A DNA stretch of 11,146 bases. Source: Chitinophagaceae bacterium. Lineage in GTDB: Bacteria > Bacteroidota > Bacteroidia > Chitinophagales > Chitinophagaceae. The notes below the pieces were generated by a model. It was not told where the DNA came from. It worked only from the letters and a program-made list of their open reading frames with translations, and searched no databases. This document shows, piece after piece, positions 1 through 6,149 of this stretch. Position 1 is the first letter of the stretch. Each line of letters starts with the position of its first letter. The DNA is taken from contig JAEUVI010000020.1 of the NCBI GenBank assembly GCA_016787105.1, positions 1 to 11,146 of the forward strand. Direction: 5' to 3'. Both the position numbers and the translations under genes were made by a program.

Positions 1-1
1 G

Positions 2-562
2 GAGCCGGAATCGGTTATCAAATTGTATGGCCCTGACTGCCTTGTGCCGGGAACCTTCGCGGCTAACTGTTTGCTTGCAAGAAAGCTTAGCGAGAGCGGA
101 ACACGTTTCGTGCAATTGTATCACCAGGGTTGGGATTCGCATGGCAATCTTCCCGAAGAAATAAAGGGCCAGTGCAAAGATGTGGATCAGGCCAGTGCAG
201 GATTGATCATGGATTTAAAACAAAGAGGTTTGCTGGATGAGACATTGGTAATCTGGGGTGGCGAGTTTGGCCGTACCAATTATTGCCAGGGTACATTAAT
301 GAAAGATAATTACGGAAGAGATCATCATCCGCGTTGTTTTTCTGTATGGATGGCCGGTGGTGGTGTGAAGCCCGGTGTGTATGGAGAAACAGATGAGTTT
401 GGCTATAACATTGCAAAGGATCCTGTACACGTACACGATTTTCATGCTACAATTTTGGCCTTGATGGGGTTAAATCATGAACAACTTGTTTTCAAACATC
501 TTGGCAGAAGGTACAGGCTTACTGATGTGTCAGGAAACCTGGTGAAAGGATTGATGGCATAA
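2..562 (+). CDS. DUF1501 family protein, C-terminal part (5' end outside window)
   Basis: The reading frame is open from base 2 to the stop at 560-562, so this is the last ~186 residues of a longer protein; DUF1501 proteins are usually about 450-480 residues. Family hallmarks are visible in order: a YGPD...PGTFAANCLLARKL segment, RFVQLYHQGWDSHGNL, GGEFGRT, GRDHHP, and the terminal HVHDFHATILALMGL followed by a GRRYRLTDV ending. DUF1501 belongs to the alkaline phosphatase/sulfatase-like superfamily; the conserved Asp/His/Glu residues in these motifs are probable metal ligands. The enzyme's substrate is not established. Members are typically exported by Tat and encoded beside planctomycete-type cytochrome (DUF1549/DUF1553) genes, so such a gene is expected just upstream of the window. 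A TTG at 23 is in frame but is internal, because homology continues upstream of it. Confidence 0.9.
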   Translation, partial: EPESVIKLYGPDCLVPGTFAANCLLARKLSESGTRFVQLYHQGWDSHGNLPEEIKGQCKDVDQASAGLIMDLKQRGLLDETLVIWGGEFGRTNYCQGTLMKDNYGRDHHPRCFSVWMAGGGVKPGVYGETDEFGYNIAKDPVHVHDFHATILALMGLNHEQLVFKHLGRRYRLTDVSGNLVKGLMA

Positions 563-654
563 TACAGAACTAAGATTTACATGGTTAAAAGTATTGGGGG
601 GAAATAAAATAAACTTTCGGTTGTTTGGAATTTTCTGGCTGAATTATAAAAATC

Positions 655-665
655 GTCTGTCAGAC
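655..665. repeat. Short perfect palindrome GTCTG-T-CAGAC
   Basis: Five-base arms flank one central base. The spacing is too tight for a hairpin, so if functional it would be a protein-binding half-site pair about 57 bases before the NHL gene start. A match of this length could easily be chance. Confidence 0.35.
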
Positions 666-690
666 AAAGATTAAAATAGGACAAACTAAT

Positions 691-719
691 ATTCACTATT
701 CACAATTGACCATTCACTA
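691..719. repeat. Heptamer tandem array, four units, TTCACNA type
   Basis: Four imperfect 7-bp units run head to tail: TTCACTA (692-698), TTCACAA (699-705), TTGACCA (706-712) and TTCACTA (713-719). The array ends two bases before the ATG of the NHL gene, where a ribosome binding site would otherwise sit. A related array occurs at 10480-10507, also with a TTGA variant as its third unit. Confidence 0.75.
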
Positions 720-721
720 CT

Positions 722-1753
722 ATGCATCGCAGAAAATTTATCAAACAATCATCAATCGCCGCAGGCTTGTTTTGCGCACCTGCTATTCTTCGCAACCTGC
801 AGCAGGATGACACGATATTGGGACATAACAATAAGCGTTATCGTATCAACACAAAGTGGAGCCAGGCAGATGTAGCAAGATACCCGGTAAAAGATTGCCA
901 CGAAATGGTGCAGGATAAACTGGGCCGCATTGTATTGCTGACGAATGAAACTAAGAACAATGTGATCATTTATGATAAGAGTGGCAGATTGATAAAGACA
1001 TGGGGTAGTGAATACCCGGGAGCACACGGATTAACGTTGTTTAATGAAAATGGTGATGATGTTCTCTTTATCTGCGATAACAATCGCCACCAGGTGATAA
1101 AGACAACAATCGACGGAAGAGTGCTTCTTACGCTGGATTATCCGAAAGAAACTGGTCAATACACAAAGGCAGACGAGTATGTGCCTACTGAAAGTATCAT
1201 TGCACCAAACGGAGACATTTACGTGGTAGATGGATATGGAAAAGATTTTGTGATACAATACGATTCAAAAGGAAAATACATCCGTCATTTTGGTGGCAGG
1301 GGAGAAGGAGATAAATACCTGGTGAATGCACATGGTATCTGTATTGATAACAGGGATAAAGCTAATCCGTGTTTGATAGTAACATCACGTATTCAGAATG
1401 CATTCAAACGCTACAAATTCGACGGTACTTATATTGATACAATTCCGCTTCCGGGTGCATGGGTTTGCCGGCCTGTAATAAAAGGTGACTATTTGTACGC
1501 GGCCGTTTTGCAAACGAATTCAAGACAAGGTGAGAAATCAGGTTTTGTATTGGTACTGGATAAAAACTTTAAGGTCATTTCCAGTATAGCCGGTAATCTT
1601 CCTGCCTACATAGATGGTAAGCCTGAAGAAATGTACCAGACAGTAAAAGTGTTCGATTACCCGCATGATGTATGTATTGATGATGAAGAAAACATGTATG
1701 TGGCGCAATGGAATTCCGATCATGTATATCCTTATAAACTGCAACCGGTATAA
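722..1753 (+). CDS. Tat-exported NHL-repeat (six-bladed beta-propeller) protein
   Basis: This 343-residue protein begins HRRKFIKQSS followed by a short hydrophobic stretch, which fits a twin-arginine signal (Arg3-Arg4) and export in folded form to the periplasm. The rest contains recurring NHL-type blades: HGLTLF...FICDNNRHQVIK, APNGDIYVVDGYGKDFVIQYDSKGKYIRHFG, NAHGICIDN and the closing PHDVCIDDEENMYVAQWNSDHV. Such propellers usually act as binding scaffolds, and some relatives are peptidyl-alpha-hydroxyglycine lyase-like; no catalytic assignment can be made here. It follows a DUF1501 gene and precedes a secreted discoidin-like protein and a membrane cytochrome by short gaps, suggesting a shared extracytoplasmic task. 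The start is set by the signal peptide; no Shine-Dalgarno is visible because a heptamer array occupies the upstream bases. Confidence 0.87.
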   Translation: MHRRKFIKQSSIAAGLFCAPAILRNLQQDDTILGHNNKRYRINTKWSQADVARYPVKDCHEMVQDKLGRIVLLTNETKNNVIIYDKSGRLIKTWGSEYPGAHGLTLFNENGDDVLFICDNNRHQVIKTTIDGRVLLTLDYPKETGQYTKADEYVPTESIIAPNGDIYVVDGYGKDFVIQYDSKGKYIRHFGGRGEGDKYLVNAHGICIDNRDKANPCLIVTSRIQNAFKRYKFDGTYIDTIPLPGAWVCRPVIKGDYLYAAVLQTNSRQGEKSGFVLVLDKNFKVISSIAGNLPAYIDGKPEEMYQTVKVFDYPHDVCIDDEENMYVAQWNSDHVYPYKLQPV

Positions 1754-1781
1754 TGCGTGATTAAATAACTTTTGCCTGCTG

Positions 1782-2564
1782 ATGAAACAACTGCTGCTGC
1801 TTTCTTTTTTATTTATTGGATTCAATTCTTTTGCCCAGGAAAAATTTCAACTGGCTCCGCCTATGTTGAAGTTTAAATCGGCTTTTTTTGCTGGCAGTAC
1901 CAGCTTACAGGTAATATTTAATCAGCCCGGTACTGAGATAAGATATACACTGAATGGAAATGAACCGACAGAAAATGATTTGTTGTATACCGCCCCGGTT
2001 ATTATCACAAAGAGAACAATTGTAAAAGTGAAAGCGATAGGCAAGGATTTTCTTCCTTCAGAAACTGTAACAGCGGAGTTTATCAAAGAAGGCAAAGCGG
2101 TTAAGCAGATAGAGTTTTCAACACCGAATGAATTTTATGCAAAAGCTAAAAAAGATATTTTGTATGATAATGCCGGCGGCTTTACAAATTATAGTGGTGG
2201 TACCTGGATTGGTTACGACAAGGACACAGCAGAAGTAATCATTACATTAAAAAAGAAAGAAAAAGTCAGGACTGTATTGATAAACATGCTACAGGATGAA
2301 GGCAGTTGGATATTTCTGCCCGAAAGCATAACCATGTTTTATTTTGGGGAGAAAACTAACTCCTGGTTACAGGTTGGGCAGCAAACATTTGAACATGATA
2401 AACCTGCACCAAAGAAATGCAATAGCTACGAATTAAAATTCCGGAAAAAAGTCAAAACAAATAAAATAAGGCTGGTAATTTCTGTTTTGAAAAAAATACC
2501 TGAATGGCACCCCGGTAAGGGAAAGCATGCCTGGTTTTTTATTGATGAAATAAAAGTATATTGA
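1782..2564 (+). CDS. Secreted protein with chitobiase/FN3-associated and discoidin-like domains
   Basis: The 260-residue product starts with a Sec signal peptide (MKQLLLLSFLFIGFNSFAQ, likely cleaved after Ala18). Residues ~25-105 resemble the chitobiase/hexosaminidase C-terminal or FN3-associated domain, with the typical TEIRYTLNGNEPTENDLLYTAP pattern. Residues ~120-260 form a predicted beta-sandwich like the F5/8 type C (discoidin) fold, with GGTWIGYDKDTAEVIITL and the ending PEWHPGKGKHAWFFIDEIKVY. Both modules are non-catalytic and commonly bind carbohydrate or protein. The same pair, in the same order, forms the C-terminus of the next gene, so the protein looks like a freestanding copy of that tail. 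It starts 28 bp after the NHL stop and ends within or right beside the next start, implying one transcript. No enzymatic function is assigned. Confidence 0.85.
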   Translation: MKQLLLLSFLFIGFNSFAQEKFQLAPPMLKFKSAFFAGSTSLQVIFNQPGTEIRYTLNGNEPTENDLLYTAPVIITKRTIVKVKAIGKDFLPSETVTAEFIKEGKAVKQIEFSTPNEFYAKAKKDILYDNAGGFTNYSGGTWIGYDKDTAEVIITLKKKEKVRTVLINMLQDEGSWIFLPESITMFYFGEKTNSWLQVGQQTFEHDKPAPKKCNSYELKFRKKVKTNKIRLVISVLKKIPEWHPGKGKHAWFFIDEIKVY

Positions 2565-2569
2565 AGAAC

Positions 2570-4720
2570 ATGCAACGACAAAAAAACATAGTATTCAACA
2601 TATCGCTGTCTTTAAATTGTCTCCTGCTTTTTTTATTATTTTTTGATAGCAGGCTGTCAGTACCATCATGGTTACAGGTCTTTGGCCGCATGCACCCATT
2701 GCTTGTACACTTTCCAATAGTTATCATACTGGTATATTTTGGTTGTGTTTTTTTAATTACAAAAAAATTTCAGCAGGAAAAATGGTATGGTAACATGATG
2801 GATATTATTCTGCTGTTGTCATCTGTAACTGCAGTCCTTTCCGCATTGATGGGTTTGTTTTTATCAAAAGAAGCCGGGTATGATTTGGATGCATTGGCTA
2901 TTCACAAATGGACGGGAGCGTTTACTTCCTTTGGTTTATTCCTGATATATGCTTTTAAATCCGGGATCCGCAGGATGCCATTACTGAACTATATCCTTGC
3001 TTTTGGAATTTGTTTGATAGTTGTACTGGCTGGTCATTTCGGTGGAAATATAACTCATGGAGAAAATTATTTGCTGGCCCCGGTTACGCCAGAGAAAAAA
3101 AGAGTAATAGCCGCATTTGAAGACGCGATTGTGTACAAGGATATGGTAGAGCCGATACTGGAAAGTAAATGTATGTCTTGCCATAACAGTAATAAGGCGA
3201 AGGGTGAGCTGATTATGGAAACCAAAGAATTATTGTTGAAAGGAGGCAAGGAAGGGAAATTATGGGATTCAACAAAGGCAGATCTTGGGTTGATGATGGA
3301 ACGCATCCATTTACCGGAAAATGAAAAGAAGCATATGCCTCCTGCGGGCAAGCCACAACTAACCAATGAGGAAATAGTTGTTTTGTATTCGTGGATAAAA
3401 TCAGGAGCGGACTTTGAGAAGAAAGTAGCAGATCTTTTACCAACAGACACTTTGCACGCAATCGCTTTAAAAACATTAAAGCAATCAACAGACGAGCAAT
3501 ATGATTTTGCAGCAGCAGATGATAAGGAAATACAGAAGTTAAGTAATAACAATCGTGTTATTACACCTTTATTTCTGAATTCACCAGCACTCGCGGTTAA
3601 TTTTTATAATAAACAGTTTTACGATTCTAAACAGTTAGCTGAGTTAAAACCTTTGAGTAACCAGGTGGTGGAGTTGAACCTTGATAATATGCCTGTGAAA
3701 GACGAGGATTTGAAAATAATCGGCTCGTTTACTAACCTGCGGAAATTAAATTTAAACGGAACCGCAATTACAGGAGCAACATTAAACGAATTGCAAAAAA
3801 TACCTAATCTCAAGAGTGTCTCACTTTCTGGCACAGCGGTAAAAGCTGAGCAGTTAAATGTATTGGCTGGGCTGCCAAAACTCCGCACTGTGTATTTATG
3901 GAATACAGCGATTGCAACACAAGAAATAGAAAAGCTTGCAGAGAAAAATAAGAATATTATTTACCAGGCTGGCTTTAAAGGCGACACTGTTGTGCTGAAA
4001 TTAACACCACCTATTATAGAAAACGAAGGAAGTATAATCACCGAAGCAGTTCCATTGAGATTGAAACATTATATTAATGGCACTATTCTGCGCTATACAA
4101 TGGATGGTTCTGACCCGGATAGTATTAATTCTCCTGTATACAACGATAAGGTAAAATTAAACTCCGCAGCTATAGTGAAGGCAAAAGCTTATAAACCCGG
4201 ATGGATAAGCAGTGACATTGCTGAACAACAGTTTTTTAAAAGTACTTATCACCCGGATAGTATCGTGATGGTTACACCAGTTGACCCGCAGTACAAAGCA
4301 GAAGGGGCAAAGACAATATTTGATTTAAGAAAAAGCGAACTGAACTATAAAAATGGTGAATGGGTGGGTTATCGCCAGAATGCAATGGAAGTAAAAATGC
4401 TTTTTAATAAACCGATAGAAGCGAATAATGTTACTATGAGCATTATGAAAGATGCGGATGGTTATATCTTGCCGCCATTAAGTATGGAAGTATGGGGCGG
4501 AACAGACGAAAACAATCTAAAACTTCTTGCAAGAGTAACGCCAAAGCAACCGGGAAAAGATTCTCATGAACAGGAAAATCTTGCAATAGCATGTGATTTT
4601 CAACCAACGCAGGTTACTTGTATAAAATTAATAGCAAAGCCTGTTCCAAGACTCCCGGACTGGCACAGAGGTAAAGGTGAAAAAGCCTGGATTTTTGTGG
4701 ATGAAGTTTTTGTGAATTAG
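2570..4720 (+). CDS. Membrane-anchored PSCyt1 c-type cytochrome with LRR, FN3-associated and discoidin-like domains
   Basis: I chose ATG 2570 (716 residues); an in-frame TTG at 2561 gives 719 and would overlap the previous stop. Numbering below uses the longer form. About five transmembrane segments lie within residues ~10-160, including a DUF2231-like MHPLLVHFPI motif and HFGGNITHGENYL. A planctomycete-type cytochrome c domain follows, with the heme motif CMSCH at 204-208 and a probable axial Met259 in HMPP. Residues ~365-470 hold four or so leucine-rich repeats (LRKLNLNGTAIT, LKSVSLSGTAVK, LRTVYLWNTAIA). Residues ~480-558 form a chitobiase/FN3-associated domain (LRYTMDGSDPDSINSPVY) and ~565-719 a discoidin-like domain ending PDWHRGKGEKAWIFVDEVFVN. 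The soluble part should lie in the periplasm, where heme c is attached. An electron-transfer role is inferred from the heme; partner and substrate are unknown. Confidence 0.87.
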   Translation: MQRQKNIVFNISLSLNCLLLFLLFFDSRLSVPSWLQVFGRMHPLLVHFPIVIILVYFGCVFLITKKFQQEKWYGNMMDIILLLSSVTAVLSALMGLFLSKEAGYDLDALAIHKWTGAFTSFGLFLIYAFKSGIRRMPLLNYILAFGICLIVVLAGHFGGNITHGENYLLAPVTPEKKRVIAAFEDAIVYKDMVEPILESKCMSCHNSNKAKGELIMETKELLLKGGKEGKLWDSTKADLGLMMERIHLPENEKKHMPPAGKPQLTNEEIVVLYSWIKSGADFEKKVADLLPTDTLHAIALKTLKQSTDEQYDFAAADDKEIQKLSNNNRVITPLFLNSPALAVNFYNKQFYDSKQLAELKPLSNQVVELNLDNMPVKDEDLKIIGSFTNLRKLNLNGTAITGATLNELQKIPNLKSVSLSGTAVKAEQLNVLAGLPKLRTVYLWNTAIATQEIEKLAEKNKNIIYQAGFKGDTVVLKLTPPIIENEGSIITEAVPLRLKHYINGTILRYTMDGSDPDSINSPVYNDKVKLNSAAIVKAKAYKPGWISSDIAEQQFFKSTYHPDSIVMVTPVDPQYKAEGAKTIFDLRKSELNYKNGEWVGYRQNAMEVKMLFNKPIEANNVTMSIMKDADGYILPPLSMEVWGGTDENNLKLLARVTPKQPGKDSHEQENLAIACDFQPTQVTCIKLIAKPVPRLPDWHRGKGEKAWIFVDEVFVN

Positions 4721-4725
4721 AACAA

Positions 4726-5184
4726 CTACCAGTTATTGGCCTGTTCTGCATTCATTCTTTCCGATACATCCGCGGCTTCATGTATTTTCCAATCCGGGTC
4801 ATAACGAACAAACCAGGATATCCATAAGCTTCTTGAAAGCCGCATCAACCAGGGTTGTAGCGCTATCAGTAAAAGAGCATTAAACCCCATCCAGTAAAAA
4901 AAACGGCTATCCTGCAGCGACATGCCAATGGTGAGTAACCACGCAAAAAAACTTAATACACAAATGCCTAGTGCCAATGCATAACTTACATAACTGGTGC
5001 CGTAATAAAACCCCACTTCAATTTCTGTAGCCTGCCCGCATACCGGGCATTGCTTATTCATCTCCATATTCTTTTTGAAATTGATACTAATAGGATTTTT
5101 AAACAATTTTCCTTCCCTGCATCGCGGGCACCTGCAGCCTAATGTAGAAGATAAATATCCGCGTGATGTTTTGTTCTCAGCCAT
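4726..5184 (-). CDS. DUF983 family zinc-ribbon membrane protein
   Basis: This 152-residue protein matches DUF983, a family common in Bacteroidota. Its N-terminus carries two cysteine pairs, CRCPRC (C19/C22 as the likely CxxC) and CPVC (C46/C49), forming a probable zinc ribbon on the cytoplasmic side. The diagnostic EIEVGFYYGTSYVSYAL follows, then two transmembrane helices (about 66-88 and 97-115) and WFVRYDPDW. The molecular role of DUF983 is not established. It starts 8 bp after the thioredoxin stop, so it is probably the last gene of that operon; whether it shares the sulfur function or is a passenger is open. It converges on the cytochrome gene with only 5 bases between the two stops. Confidence 0.87.
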   Translation of the reverse strand: MAENKTSRGYLSSTLGCRCPRCREGKLFKNPISINFKKNMEMNKQCPVCGQATEIEVGFYYGTSYVSYALALGICVLSFFAWLLTIGMSLQDSRFFYWMGFNALLLIALQPWLMRLSRSLWISWFVRYDPDWKIHEAADVSERMNAEQANNW

Positions 5185-5192
5185 TCGTTCGC

Positions 5193-5507
5193 TTAAATAA
5201 GTGATTGTATTATTTTTTCTAATTGTGCAGATGGAACAACCCCGGATTGTCTCCAGATTATTTTTCCCCTTCTGAATAAAATTAAAGTTGGAACACTTTG
5301 CACCTGGTACACACCTGCAGCCGCAGGGCTTTTATCTATATCAATTTTTATAATTCTTAAACTTTCTCCCATCTTTTCGTGCAGTTCCTGCAAAATAGGT
5401 TTCATCATCTTGCATGGGCCGCACCATTCGGCAAAAAAGTCAACTAACACAGGCGTGTCTCCCTGTATCAACTCACCAAATGTTTCCCTTTTATTAGCTG
5501 TTTCCAT
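5193..5507 (-). CDS. trxA: Thioredoxin
   Basis: This is a single-domain thioredoxin of 104 residues, the usual family length. It has the active site WCGPC (C29 and C32), preceded by VLVDFFAEWC, and the cis-proline loop SVPTLILF (Pro73). No signal peptide is seen, so it is cytoplasmic and would reduce disulfides or persulfides. The start at ATG 5505-5507 is preferred because a purine-rich AAAAGAGAAAA precedes it and the fold begins there; an upstream in-frame start at 5543 would add 12 residues inside the DUF6132 gene. The chosen start overlaps the end of the DUF6132 gene by 14 bp, suggesting translational coupling. The sulfur-gene context suggests it regenerates rhodanese or dioxygenase substrates. 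The symbol is given by family; the genome may encode other thioredoxins. Confidence 0.9.
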   Translation of the reverse strand: METANKRETFGELIQGDTPVLVDFFAEWCGPCKMMKPILQELHEKMGESLRIIKIDIDKSPAAAGVYQVQSVPTLILFRRGKIIWRQSGVVPSAQLEKIIQSLI

Positions 5508-5700
5508 TTTTCTCTTTTGTAAACATACTGAATAATAAGCCACCCATCAGTGCGCCATATGCTGTACTGTTATGCCATTTAGAAGTAATCATACAAGTGC
5601 CGCTTGTGCATCCGATCTGCTGCCAGTATAAAAAACCTGCGGCAGCACCAAGTATAATTCCGGCTATCAGCAATTTGTTGTTTAATAACCAATTTTTCAT
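5494..5700 (-). CDS. Small two-cysteine membrane protein, DUF6132-like
   Basis: This 68-residue protein has two predicted transmembrane helices (about 8-26 and 47-60) joined by a short loop with GCTSGTC (Cys31 and Cys36). The pattern, including the following MITSKWHNSTAYGALMGGLLFS, matches what I recall of DUF6132, a Bacteroidota family often found beside rhodanese and thioredoxin genes. The biochemical function is unknown. The cysteine pair between two helices invites a role in passing sulfur or reducing equivalents at the membrane, but that is inference. Its ATG at 5698-5700 lies about 16 bp downstream of a perfect TAnnTTTG promoter box, so it may begin a sub-operon with the thioredoxin and DUF983 genes. 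Confidence 0.8.
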   Translation of the reverse strand: MKNWLLNNKLLIAGIILGAAAGFLYWQQIGCTSGTCMITSKWHNSTAYGALMGGLLFSMFTKEKNGNS

Positions 5701-5716
5701 TACGTATACAATAGTG

Positions 5717-5724
5717 CAAAATTA
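5717..5724 (-). promoter_or_regulatory. Bacteroidota-type -7 promoter box TAATTTTG upstream of the DUF6132 gene
   Basis: Read on the minus strand, the bases match the TAnnTTTG consensus exactly and end 16 bases before the ATG at 5700. No TTG-type -33 element was seen at the expected distance, so the promoter would be partial or activator dependent. The box is flanked by an exact inverted repeat, AGTG (5713-5716) and CACT (5725-5728), which could be an operator. Confidence 0.5.
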
Positions 5725-5816
5725 CACTGTTGCTGCCTTTTTCTGTAATTTTTATTAAACGATGTAAGTGTATTCCATAGCAAGGTTTACCGGCTCGTAG
5801 AGAAAATTTATTCGTT

Positions 5817-6122
5817 TTAAATCTTCTTATTCAGGCTATCCCATGCACCGCCATTGTAATTTTCAATTCCGCCTGATTTCAATAATCCGCAAGCTATACC
5901 GCTCCTGGCGCCACTACGGCAAACTGTGATTATGGGTTTTTTCATTTTTCTGAATTCAGGCATGTAGCTTTTTACCTGGTCAAGTGGAATATTTATAGAG
6001 TTTTTTATATGTCCGCCGCGAAATTCTTCTTTGCTGCGAACATCAACTATTACAGCACCTTTACTTACGAGGTCTTTGTAGTCAATTCCTTTTCCGAATA
6101 ATGTTTTTAGTAAGCTTATCAT
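5817..6122 (-). CDS. Single-domain rhodanese-like sulfurtransferase
   Basis: This 101-residue protein is one rhodanese domain: VIVDVRSKEEFRGGHIKNSINIPL at residues 24-47, the active-site loop CRSGAR with catalytic Cys68, and the closing GIENYNGGAWDS. The six-residue loop is typical of rhodanese enzymes acting on sulfur rather than of Cdc25-type phosphatases, which have seven-residue loops. No signal peptide is visible; the N-terminus (MISLLKTLFGKGIDYKDLV) looks like a short helix, so a cytoplasmic location is likely. It starts 27 bp after the CstB-like gene, most likely on the same transcript, and could shuttle persulfide sulfur between that enzyme, thiosulfate and thioredoxin. Confidence 0.92.
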   Translation of the reverse strand: MISLLKTLFGKGIDYKDLVSKGAVIVDVRSKEEFRGGHIKNSINIPLDQVKSYMPEFRKMKKPIITVCRSGARSGIACGLLKSGGIENYNGGAWDSLNKKI

Positions 6123-6149
6123 TTTGTTATTTATTTTATAGTGATTTAA

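Larger units (their letters stand above)
563..721. other. Intergenic region between the DUF1501 and NHL genes
   Basis: These 159 bases contain no plausible gene. They hold a short perfect inverted repeat (655-665) and a heptamer array running almost to the next start codon (691-719). No rho-independent terminator and no clean TAnnTTTG promoter box was seen, so whether the NHL gene has its own promoter is unresolved. Confidence 0.7.

Noticed and set aside
739..790. Lipoprotein signal for the NHL protein, because Cys18 follows a hydrophobic stretch
   Set aside because: The residues before the cysteine are Gly-Leu-Phe, which do not fit a lipobox; the Arg-Arg start fits a Tat signal better.
1766..1774. 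A -7 promoter box in front of the gene at 1782
   Set aside because: The match is TA-N3-TTTG, with one base too many between the elements, and it lies only 8 bases before the start codon.
3067..3552. A 161-residue open frame on the minus strand inside the cytochrome gene
   Set aside because: It is antisense to a well-supported heme domain, has low-complexity Ser/Leu/Phe composition and no recognisable motif.
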